Assembly (NCBI RefSeq): GCF_024170005.1
Contig: NZ_JALJXJ010000010.1
Location: forward strand, 62,001 to 126,000
DNA from: Azospirillum lipoferum
Lineage (GTDB): Bacteria; Pseudomonadota; Alphaproteobacteria; Azospirillales; Azospirillaceae
Direction of reading: 5' to 3'
DNA: 64,000 nt
Below the pieces are notes generated by a model that worked only from the letters and a program-made list of their open reading frames with translations, was not told the DNA's origin and searched no databases. Positions 26,371 to 33,234 of this stretch are shown here, piece by piece; position 1 is the first letter of the stretch; each line of letters starts with the position of its first letter. Position numbers and translations under genes: made by a program.

Positions 26371-27030
26371 TCACGATGCCTTCCTCGGTGCGGATTTCAC
26401 CGCCGCCAAGTAGGCCACGCACATCAGGATCAATTGGTGTTGAACGGCGTGAGCTTCGAGAGGTGGAAGATCACGCTCAAAGACGCTGCGAACCGCGCCG
26501 AATATCGTCGTCAGCAGCGTGAGATTTACGGTCCGAAGGTCGGCGAAAGCCGCGTCCGGAGCCGTGGCCAACATCGCCGCCGTCGCCGTGTCGACGCGTT
26601 GCGCGAACGCTTCGATCAACGACTCATTGTCAAGTTCGACGACCGAGCGATAGAGCGCGCGGGTTACCTCGGGCCGCTCCGTCTTCACGGTCCAGTAGGT
26701 GGTGACGATCGCCTTGACCATCTCGCTGACAGGCGCGCCGTGCTGCGCTCGGGCCGCGCCTTCCACCCTCTCGGCGAGGGCTGACAGGTACCGTTCGTTT
26801 ACGGCATAGAACAGAGCCTGCTTATGCGGAAAATACTGGTACATCGTGCCGACCGAGACGCCGGCGCGCTCCGCCACCCGCGTTGTCGTCAGCCGGTCGG
26901 GACCATCGGCCACCAAAACCTGAATGGTCGCCTCGAAAATGGCGTCTACCGTCGCCGCGGCACGCGCCTGACGCGGCCTTTTCCGGGGGGTTAGATGCAT
27001 CGGCGCGTTCGAGGGCATAAGCGAATCCAA
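26371..27030 (-). CDS. TetR-family transcriptional regulator
   Basis: A 219-residue TetR-type regulator. The N-terminal helix-turn-helix is RLTTTRVAERAGVSVGTMYQ followed by YFPHKQALFYAV (about residues 45-75), with a helical ligand-binding C-terminal part. It is divergent from the SDR gene at 27094 with a 63-base gap, so it probably represses that gene and itself. Several Met codons near the start leave the exact N terminus open. The ligand is unknown. Confidence 0.9.
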   Translation of the reverse strand: MDSLMPSNAPMHLTPRKRPRQARAAATVDAIFEATIQVLVADGPDRLTTTRVAERAGVSVGTMYQYFPHKQALFYAVNERYLSALAERVEGAARAQHGAPVSEMVKAIVTTYWTVKTERPEVTRALYRSVVELDNESLIEAFAQRVDTATAAMLATAPDAAFADLRTVNLTLLTTIFGAVRSVFERDLPPLEAHAVQHQLILMCVAYLAAVKSAPRKAS

Positions 27031-27035
27031 AAACT

Positions 27036-27062
27036 GAGGAGTTCTTTATATCTTGAGTCCTC
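27036..27062. promoter_or_regulatory. Candidate TetR operator
   Basis: An imperfect inverted repeat with arms GAGGA (27036-27040) and TCCTC (27058-27062) around an AT-rich centre containing TTTATAT. It occupies the short gap between the divergent tetR-like and SDR genes. The symmetry is modest. Confidence 0.35.
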
Positions 27063-27093
27063 GTCATGATCTAACACCGCAGAGGATTCAAGC

Positions 27094-27825
27094 ATGGTCT
27101 GCAATGACCGCGTCGCCCTCGTCACAGGAGCCAACAAAGGCATCGGGCTGGAGATTGCCCGCCAACTCGCCGCGGCCGGCGTCTTCGTCGTTGTCGGGGC
27201 CCGTGATCCGGGCCGTGGCCGCGCCGCAGCGGAGACTCTCGCTTTGGAAGGGTTCGGCGTCCAGTTCGTCAGGCTCGACGTTACCGATCCAACGAGCGTC
27301 GAAGCGGCCGCCGAGGTCATCGATAGCGAACATCGCCGGCTCGACATCCTGATCAACAACGCCGGCATCGTCGATGCGCAGGACGGCCCTCCGACTACAG
27401 CGGCCCCCGATGCGGTACGCCGCATCATGGAGACCAATTTCGTGGGAGCTTTAAGGGTTACCCAGGCGATGCTGCCGCTGCTGCGCCGCTCGAAGGCGGC
27501 ACGGATCGTCAATCTGGCAAGTTCGCTCGGCTCGCTGGCGGTCAATGGGGATCCGACCTCGCCTTATTACTCTGCGCGGCTGATTGGCTACAATGCATCC
27601 AAGGCCGCAGTGAACATGCTGACCGTCCAGCTTGCCGCGGAACTGCGCGACACACCGATCGTCGTCAATTCGGTAAGCCCGGGTTATGTGAAGACCGACC
27701 TGACCGGCGGCACCGGCTTCATGACGCCCGAGGAAGGCGCCAGGTTGCCGGTCGAATTTGCGCTGCTCGGCGAGAATGCAGCGTCCGGCCGGTTCGTGGA
27801 ACCCGGCGGCGAAACTCCGTGGTGA
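27094..27825 (+). CDS. SDR-family carbonyl-reductase-like oxidoreductase
   Basis: A 243-residue SDR. VTGANKGIGLEIARQLA is the nucleotide motif, followed by ARD, which suggests NADP preference. ILINNAG is the central motif, the catalytic Ser is in NLASSLGSL, and GYNASKAAVNM carries Tyr and Lys. The wording resembles plant and bacterial carbonyl reductases. It is paired with a divergent TetR regulator, a common arrangement for xenobiotic-responsive reductases. The palindromic repeat copy B lies 64 bases beyond the stop. Confidence 0.88.
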   Translation: MVCNDRVALVTGANKGIGLEIARQLAAAGVFVVVGARDPGRGRAAAETLALEGFGVQFVRLDVTDPTSVEAAAEVIDSEHRRLDILINNAGIVDAQDGPPTTAAPDAVRRIMETNFVGALRVTQAMLPLLRRSKAARIVNLASSLGSLAVNGDPTSPYYSARLIGYNASKAAVNMLTVQLAAELRDTPIVVNSVSPGYVKTDLTGGTGFMTPEEGARLPVEFALLGENAASGRFVEPGGETPW

Positions 27826-28158
27826 CCCCACCAAGGGAACCAGCGTGGATCCTGGCGTCCGATCGGCCAAGCATCCCACCGGCAGCCATAGAGTGTGATC
27901 GGATCAAGCGGAATCGCTTGAGGTGTGAATCACACGGAAAAGCAAAAGCTTAGAGCCTTTCACCATAGGCCGACCAATTCGACGACTTCGGCTTCCGGGC
28001 ATTCTGCTCATCACCGAAGACCGGCCCGCGGCAATCATCGATCCGTGGGCCACGTGGAGAGATGCCGTCCGCGAAATCCAGACAGCGGTAGCCGTAAACA
28101 GCAGCTTCCATGACAATCGGCCCATGGTCTTAGAGGCTCGGCCTTGCGCCGAGCCAAC
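27826..28158. other. Intergenic region containing repeat copy B
   Basis: Apart from the repeat at 27889-27960 nothing is recognised. A - strand frame (27904-28125) reads partly through the repeat and has no family resemblance. Confidence 0.5.
27889..27960 (+). repeat. 3'-end palindromic repeat, copy B
   Basis: On the + strand it begins TAGAGTGTGATCGG, contains ATCAAGCGGAATCGCTTGAG, and continues through a CACACGGAAAAGCAAAAGCT stretch to TTAGAGCC. It aligns over about 70 bases with the reverse complement of copy C. It lies downstream of the SDR gene in the same relative orientation as the other two copies to their genes. Confidence 0.75.
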
Positions 28159-28591
28159 TCAATCATGCCGGGATAGTGGCGTCGGCGATGGCGGAGGAAG
28201 GGTATCGAGTGTGAGCTTTCCAAACCGCTCCACGAACAACGCCTCCGCTGCCGCCATCGTATCGGCCAATGTGGCGTTGACGTTGCGCGCAATAAGGCAA
28301 TCCGGTTCATCGGAGCGATTGACTATGGCAAACAGCGTCGGACGGCCGAGAGCTTCGTAGACATCGAGCAGAGTGATCCGGTCGAGGGACCGTCCAAGCA
28401 TCCAGCCTCCTCGGTACCCCTCTCCTGACTGGACGTAAGCCTGCCTCCCGCAAGCCAGCCATCGTCCGTCGAAAGACCGCCGCATTGGTACCGAGTGCAG
28501 CGGCCAGCACCTCGGATGTGACCGGCTTTTCCACGACGCTCAGGTGGAGCAGGATGTGCAGCACATCCGACAATCGCGTGTCCTTGTTCAT
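28159..28591 (-). pseudogene. Rrf2-family regulator broken by a frameshift
   Basis: Reading on the - strand from 28591, MNKDTRLSDVLHILLHLSVV and the winged-helix segment AALGTNAAVFRRTMAGLREAG are typical of Rrf2 regulators. The frame then shifts. Another frame continues YVQSGEGYRGGWMLGRSLDR and ITLLDVYEALGRPTLF to the end. One extra T in GGCTTACGTCCAG (about 28437) explains it: removing it restores AGYVQSGEGYRGGW. No cysteine cluster is visible, so this is the non-Fe-S YwnA-like type. The gene is divergent from the methyltransferase at 28691, which it probably regulated. A sequencing error cannot be excluded. Confidence 0.8.
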
Positions 28592-28690
28592 CGCAATCTG
28601 TTCATCGCAATCAGCTGGCCCGCCGCGGGAGTTGATACGTCGCCGCATTCCTTATATGTATCATCAATTGTTACATGAAGGAGCCTGCCC

Positions 28691-29365
28691 ATGTCGTCCT
28701 TCTCCGATCCCGCCGAGGTCGCCAGCTACGCCGAGCGCGTCGCCCGCCATGTCCCGGGACTGCGCGATCTTCACCGCATGGTCGGCCTGCTGCTCGCCGA
28801 GTGTGTTCCGGCCGATGGCAGGATCCTCGTCGTCGGCGCCGGCGGCGGCCTGGAACTGAAGGCGTTGGCCGAGATGCAGCAGGGCTGGCGCTTCGATGGC
28901 GTCGATCCCTCTCCCCAGATGCTTGCGCTGGCGCGTAGCACGCTCGGTGAATTGGCGGCGCGCGTGACCTTCCACGAGGGCTATATCGACGACGCGCCTG
29001 AAGGTCTGTTCGACGGGGCGACCTGTCTGCTCACCCTCCATTTCCTGCCGAGGGACGAGCGTATCCGCACGCTCAAGGAGATTCACCGGCGGCTGAAGCC
29101 GGGCGGACGTCTCGTCACCGTCCACCACAGCTTCCCCAACGACGATCTCGGCAAGGACAAGTGGCTCGGCCGCAATGCCGCCCTGGTATCGACCGGCGGG
29201 ATCGATCCCATCAGCGTCGCCGGCAACATCAAGATCATGAAGGAGAAACTGCCGGTCCTCTCCCCCGACCAGGACGTCGCCGTCCTGGAGAACGCCGGCT
29301 TCGGCGATGTCGAGCTGTTCTATGCCGCCTTCACGTTCAAAGGCTGGGTTAGCGAGCGATGCTGA
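28691..29365 (+). CDS. Class I SAM-dependent methyltransferase
   Basis: A 224-residue methyltransferase. Motif I is ILVVGAGGGLELKAL (about residue 46), the post-I acidic residue lies in FDGVDPSPQML, and LKEIHRRLKPGGRLVTVHHS provides the motif III region. The substrate is not evident. Its divergent partner is the frameshifted Rrf2 gene, an arrangement often seen in small regulator/methyltransferase pairs. A strong hairpin terminator follows at 29386-29431. The start has a GAAGGAG ribosome-binding site. Confidence 0.88.
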   Translation: MSSFSDPAEVASYAERVARHVPGLRDLHRMVGLLLAECVPADGRILVVGAGGGLELKALAEMQQGWRFDGVDPSPQMLALARSTLGELAARVTFHEGYIDDAPEGLFDGATCLLTLHFLPRDERIRTLKEIHRRLKPGGRLVTVHHSFPNDDLGKDKWLGRNAALVSTGGIDPISVAGNIKIMKEKLPVLSPDQDVAVLENAGFGDVELFYAAFTFKGWVSERC

Positions 29366-29385
29366 TGCGCCTGCGAGGACCGGGG

Positions 29386-29431
29386 ATTAGAGTCTGTCTG
29401 GTGCTTATTGAAGCACCAGACAGACTCTAAT
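29386..29431. terminator. Perfect 21-bp hairpin, bidirectional terminator
   Basis: A perfect 21-bp inverted repeat (arms ATTAGAGTCTGTCTGGTGCT and T, then its complement) encloses the 4-base loop ATTG. TCTTTTGGTTTT follows on the + strand, suiting termination of the methyltransferase transcript. It lies between convergent genes and forms the distal half of repeat copy C. Confidence 0.8.
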
Positions 29432-29491
29432 CTTTTGGTTTTCCGTGCGTTTCACGCTTCAAGCGATTCCGCTTGAAGCGATCACACTCTA
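29386..29491 (-). repeat. 3'-end palindromic repeat, copy C (full length)
   Basis: On the - strand it begins TAGAGTGTGATCG, then a 10-bp stem (GCTTCAAGCG, loop GAAT, and complement), a CACGGAAAACCAAAAGATTAG-like linker, and the 46-base hairpin. The first TAG is the stop codon of the formamidase-family gene at 29489-30517. Copies A and B match the proximal part. Confidence 0.8.
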
Positions 29492-30517
29492 AGCGGACAG
29501 GATCGTTTTCCTGACCGCCGCCGCAACCGAGTATTTCGGGTCGACGAAGTTTCCCAGCCTGACGATGCCGCATTGGCTCAACAGCATGTAGGCGTCCCAT
29601 TTGTCGAAACCGAACTCCGCCACCATCCAGCGGATCAGTTCGCGGTAGGCGATGCGGGTGGCGTCTTCCAGCGGTCTGGCGCTGCCGATCGCCATGATCA
29701 TGTCGGCGGTCTCCAGCCGCGGCCAGTCGATGGTCCAGCCCTTGATGAGGTCGACGCGGATGGTCACCGTCGCCGCATATTCGACCGCGACCCCGCACAC
29801 CTCGCCGTCGCCCTGGCAGGCGTGGGCGTCCCCGATGAACAGCCTCGCCCCCGGCGACCGGACCGGCAGGTAGGTCACGCTGCCCGGCCCCATGTCCGGC
29901 AGATCCATGTTGCCGCCGTGATTGTCGGGCGTCAGAGAATTGATCGAATCGATCTCCGGCGAACAGCTCAGCGTCCCGATGTGGGGCTTGTAGGGAAGCG
30001 TGACCCGGTCGCTCCAGTAGACGTGCTGCTCGTCGAGATCGATCTTGCGCACGATCTCGGGCAGCGGATCGTTGAGCATGGCGGTGTAGGCCGTTCCGGT
30101 CAGGCCGCCGAATTCCTCGATCATGCAGCAGGTCCCCCGGGGATTCTGTCCCCTGGGCACCATCGATTCGATGTAGACGGCCACCGTGTCGCCTTTTTCG
30201 GCGCCTTCGACCATGATCGGTCCGTTCTGGGGATTCAGGAACGGCATGCGCAGGAGCTGCGACGGCTTGTCGGATTCGTTGCGGAGGGCGCCTTCGAACG
30301 CGTCGCGCGTCTCGATCACGATGCGGTCGCCCGGCGAAATGTCGAGCACGGGCTCCGAATAAGGTCCCATGGTGTAGTGGAACTTGCCCTGCCGCTCTTC
30401 GGTCAGGTGGTGCGTGTGCTGGGCCGACGCGCGGCCCAGGCCCCGGGTCGCCATGATCGAGCCTTCGATCCAGGGATGGGTGAAGGGCACCGAGGGCGCG
30501 GGATTGGGATTGTCCAT
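29489..30517 (-). CDS. Acetamidase/formamidase-family hydrolase (second copy)
   Basis: A 342-residue member of the same hydrolase family as fmdA but shorter and clearly different. Visible hallmarks are THHLTEERQGKFHYTMGPYS near the start, NHGGNMDLPDMGPGSVTYLP near residue 198 and GDAHACQGDGEVCGVAVE near residue 225. It probably hydrolyses a short amide such as acetamide or formamide; specificity cannot be read. The start used (MDNPN) is one of three close in-frame ATGs (30547, 30523, 30517). It is divergent from cbtB with only 23 bases between the chosen starts. Confidence 0.85.
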   Translation of the reverse strand: MDNPNPAPSVPFTHPWIEGSIMATRGLGRASAQHTHHLTEERQGKFHYTMGPYSEPVLDISPGDRIVIETRDAFEGALRNESDKPSQLLRMPFLNPQNGPIMVEGAEKGDTVAVYIESMVPRGQNPRGTCCMIEEFGGLTGTAYTAMLNDPLPEIVRKIDLDEQHVYWSDRVTLPYKPHIGTLSCSPEIDSINSLTPDNHGGNMDLPDMGPGSVTYLPVRSPGARLFIGDAHACQGDGEVCGVAVEYAATVTIRVDLIKGWTIDWPRLETADMIMAIGSARPLEDATRIAYRELIRWMVAEFGFDKWDAYMLLSQCGIVRLGNFVDPKYSVAAAVRKTILSA

Positions 30518-30540
30518 GGTCATTGTCCTCAGGGCAAGGA

Positions 30541-30708
30541 ATGGCACAACGAGGGGCAGGCGCGCGCCGCCGCGGCGGTCGCACGTTGGCGGCCGTGTGT
30601 TCCAGTTGGGTTGGGGTGTCAGTCCTGGCCGCGTCGCTGATCCATGGCTCGTACGTCCACGAATTCGTCCATGACGGCCGGCACCTGCTCGGCTTCCCCT
30701 GCCACTGA
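30541..30708 (+). CDS. cbtB: Cobalt transporter subunit CbtB
   Basis: A 55-residue protein with one hydrophobic segment (about residues 15-36). It ends with the diagnostic His-rich tail VHEFVHDGRHLLGFPCH, shared by CbtB proteins. CbtB works with CbtA in cobalt uptake for cobalamin synthesis; the tail His residues are presumed metal ligands. cbtA starts 29 bases downstream. The start is less certain because the frame continues upstream to 30523, into the region of the divergent gene's start. No cobalamin riboswitch is recognisable in front. Confidence 0.8.
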   Translation: MAQRGAGARRRGGRTLAAVCSSWVGVSVLAASLIHGSYVHEFVHDGRHLLGFPCH

Positions 30709-30737
30709 TTTCCGCACTTCATGATAAGGAGGCCGAG

Positions 30738-31484
30738 ATGGTCGGTAGCCTTTTGCTCCGCGGCATGCTGGTGGGCCTGGTTGCAGGGCTGCTGGCCTTC
30801 GCCTTCGCCAAGGTCGTCGGCGAACCCCTGGTGGATCAAGCCATCGCCTTCGAGGAACAGCTGGCCCAGGCCGCAGGGGAGGCGCCGGAGCCCGAGCTGG
30901 TGAGCCGCTCCACCCAGGCCGGGTTGGGGCTGCTGACGGGCACGCTGGCCTACGGCGCCTCCATCGGCGGGCTGGTCGCGCTGGTGTTCGCTTTCGCCCA
31001 GGGGCGGGTGAGCGCCTTCGGACCGCGGGGCACCGCCGCCCTGATCGCGCTCGCGGGCTTCGTTGCCATCGTCCTGGTGCCGCAGATCAAATATCCCGCC
31101 AATCCGCCCGCCGTCGGCAGCGGCGAAACGATCCAGGCACGTACGGAGCTGTTCTTCATCCTGCTTGGCCTGTCGGTGGCCATCGCGGTCGCCTCGATCG
31201 GGCTCGCCAGACGGTTGATGGTCCGTCACGGCGGCTGGAACGCCTGGATCGCCGGCGGCGCGGCCTATGTCCTGGTGATGGGAATCGCCTTTTCCGTGCT
31301 GCCGTCGGTCAACGAAGTGCCCGAGACCTTTTCCGCCGTGCTGCTTTGGAACTTCCGCATCGCGTCCCTGGCCATGCATGCCGTCCTCTGGACCACGATC
31401 GGCCTCGGTTTCGGGGTTCTGGCCGAACGGCGCCTGATCCGGCCGGCCTCCGGGCGGCGCTTGGCGGCTTTGGCGATCCGTTAG
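30738..31484 (+). CDS. cbtA: Cobalt transporter subunit CbtA
   Basis: A 248-residue integral membrane protein with about five to six hydrophobic segments. GMLVGLVAGLLAFAFAKVVG with GEPLVDQAI at the N terminus, LVPQIKYPANPPAVG and FSVLPSVNEVPETF are CbtA hallmarks. It is the main membrane component of a proposed energy-coupled cobalt importer. A strong AAGGAGG site precedes the ATG. Tight linkage with cbtB and the following genes indicates one operon. Confidence 0.92.
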   Translation: MVGSLLLRGMLVGLVAGLLAFAFAKVVGEPLVDQAIAFEEQLAQAAGEAPEPELVSRSTQAGLGLLTGTLAYGASIGGLVALVFAFAQGRVSAFGPRGTAALIALAGFVAIVLVPQIKYPANPPAVGSGETIQARTELFFILLGLSVAIAVASIGLARRLMVRHGGWNAWIAGGAAYVLVMGIAFSVLPSVNEVPETFSAVLLWNFRIASLAMHAVLWTTIGLGFGVLAERRLIRPASGRRLAALAIR

Positions 31485-31495
31485 GGGGCAAGGCG

Positions 31496-32179
31496 ATGTC
31501 GCGATGCCTCGGCACGGTCATTCGCATCGCGGCCGTTCGCATCGCGGCATCGTGCCTCTGGCTGGTCCTGGCTTGCGGGCTGGCCTGCGGATTGGCGGGC
31601 GAGGCCGCGGCCCATCGCCGGACGGCGGAGCAGAACAGCCCCGGCCTCCGCATCCCGGCATTGACCCATGGCCAGATGGCGGTGATGGCGGATTACCGCA
31701 GCCGGATCGTCGATCTGGCTGCCCGGCAGACCCGAACCGACGAAACCTTCCGTCGCCTGCTGAACTTCGTCCATCTGCAATATGCGGCTTGCGTATGGGG
31801 ATGGCTGCCCGGCAGCGTCACCGACGAAACGAGCCCCTTCAACGAATGCAGCCACGCCTATCTCTCGGCGACGCGGGCGCTTCTGCTGCATATGCGGAGC
31901 ATGGACGGAGACCGGTCCGCTGTCGGTTCGCTGATCGACAGGATCGATCGCGATATGCTGGAAAACAGCACCGCATTGGTGCTGTGCCTCTATAGCGACG
32001 AGTCGTTCAACACCGCCGACCTGATCGATCCGCACTGGGCCGACGTGCCGTTCCACGGACCCAGCCTGGGAGCGCTTCTGGCCCTCGTCGCCGGACTGGC
32101 CATCGGCATCGGGATCCTGGCGTGGAGCACCCGGCCTATGCCTCGCCGTGCCCCCGCAACACCCAACGCGTTCCGTTGA
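31496..32179 (+). CDS. Hypothetical secreted or membrane-anchored protein linked to cbtBA
   Basis: A 227-residue protein I do not recognise. It has an N-terminal signal-like segment (LWLVLACGLACGLAGEAAAH), a mostly helical middle with Cys at about residues 103 and 118, and a hydrophobic C-terminal segment (LGALLALVAGLAIGIGILAW) that would anchor it to the inner membrane with the body in the periplasm. It starts 11 bases after cbtA. Its 3' end overlaps the convergent histidine-phosphatase-like gene by 44 bases. A role in cobalt handling is suggested only by position. Confidence 0.7.
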   Translation: MSRCLGTVIRIAAVRIAASCLWLVLACGLACGLAGEAAAHRRTAEQNSPGLRIPALTHGQMAVMADYRSRIVDLAARQTRTDETFRRLLNFVHLQYAACVWGWLPGSVTDETSPFNECSHAYLSATRALLLHMRSMDGDRSAVGSLIDRIDRDMLENSTALVLCLYSDESFNTADLIDPHWADVPFHGPSLGALLALVAGLAIGIGILAWSTRPMPRRAPATPNAFR

Positions 32180-32702
32180 AGCGCAGGTCGGTGACGCAGA
32201 GCGGAGGCGTGTCGATTTTCCAGAATGCCGTCAGCGGCGCGTCCAGCACTTGCAGGATCGCACCCCTGGCGACGGCGCCGTGCGTCACGGCCACGACATG
32301 TCCGGCGGCGCCGCGCATCTCATCGAGAAAGCCAGCGGCCCGTCCGGCGACATCGGTCACGGACTCTCCGGCCGGCGGCGCAAAGCCGGGATCGGACATC
32401 CAGGCCAGAAGACCGTCCGGGTCGGTTCGCTCCAACTCCTCCAGGCTGCGTCCGCTCCATAGCCCATAGTCCTGGTCGCTGAGATCGGCCCGGACCGACG
32501 GCTCGATCCCCAGCAGACCGGCGGTCTCGCGCGCCCGGATCGACGGAGCCGCGTAGGCGATATCAGCCTGTGCAAGATCCTTTGCAAGCTTCCGTGCCAA
32601 GCTTTCCGAGCGGGATTCCAAGGAGTCGTCGGCAGGAAATCCCTGATTCCGCATCGCCTGCGTGATGCCGCTACAGATTATGGACAGACGGACCATCCTC
32701 AT
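32136..32702 (-). CDS. Histidine-phosphatase-superfamily protein lacking the first catalytic His
   Basis: A 188-residue protein resembling the CobC/phosphoglycerate-mutase-like proteins found beside cobalt genes. It keeps the region after the catalytic motif (ITQAMRNQGFPADDSLE), the SIRARETA segment and the second active-site His in VAVTHGAVARG. At the RHG-type motif it reads IICSGIT: the phospho-accepting His is Ser (codon AGC at about residue 11), two base changes from a His codon. The protein is probably inactive as a phosphatase or binds phospho-ligands without turnover. The start at 32702 has an AAAGGAAAG site. Confidence 0.8.
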   Translation of the reverse strand: MRMVRLSIICSGITQAMRNQGFPADDSLESRSESLARKLAKDLAQADIAYAAPSIRARETAGLLGIEPSVRADLSDQDYGLWSGRSLEELERTDPDGLLAWMSDPGFAPPAGESVTDVAGRAAGFLDEMRGAAGHVVAVTHGAVARGAILQVLDAPLTAFWKIDTPPLCVTDLRFNGTRWVLRGHGEA

Positions 32703-33234
32703 TGGATTGCTCTTTCCTTTAAATATGGCTGGCATCACTTTGCAGTCGCCCCGGAGCGGCAGCCATTATAGGAAAGTAGAAATTATAAATACAGCAGATA
32801 AATTTAAGTAAACCGAATTATGGGTAAGTGCGCAGGTGCAATGTCGAGGCGTGGATGGATGGCTGACGACCGTTTCGCCGGCGCCTCGGCCGCCAGTTGC
32901 CCCGGCAATCCGGATGCGGGCTCTATCGGGTGTTGCCCCAAAGGCAATGCTCCGGAAGAGAAAATAGGCGCCTTATTTGCTGGGCCGTCTGTTAGGCTTC
33001 TTCTTGGCCGGTTTAGAAATCGAGCGAGATTTTTAAAATAACTAGCGGATTTAAACTGCTGAGATCGGAAATATAAAAATGAATTTTAAAGCATATATTT
33101 GAAATCTCGGCCAATTATTTGAAGATCGGCGCTGTATTTTATAGAGGCCAACGCAGGGACTCATCGAATCCCCCAAAGACAGTTTTTGTGAATCGCATCT
33201 GCTCATCATACCCACAGCAAGGGAGTTGGTGTCA
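32703..33234. other. AT-rich intergenic region
   Basis: About 530 bases separate divergent genes, with segments far richer in A+T than the rest of the window (notably 32760-32815 and 33020-33140). An imperfect 14-bp inverted repeat has arms GAGATCGGAAATAT and ATATTTGAAATCTC within 33060-33110. A short + strand frame (32820-33041) has no recognisable features. The region probably holds the chemoreceptor promoter; it may also be foreign DNA. Confidence 0.45.

Noticed and set aside
30450..30540. A cobalamin riboswitch before cbtB
   Set aside because: There is no room and no recognisable B12-box sequence; the segment codes for the start of the divergent formamidase-family gene.
32820..33041. A 73-codon frame in the AT-rich intergenic region
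   Set aside because: There is no ribosome-binding site or family resemblance; I treat the region as noncoding.
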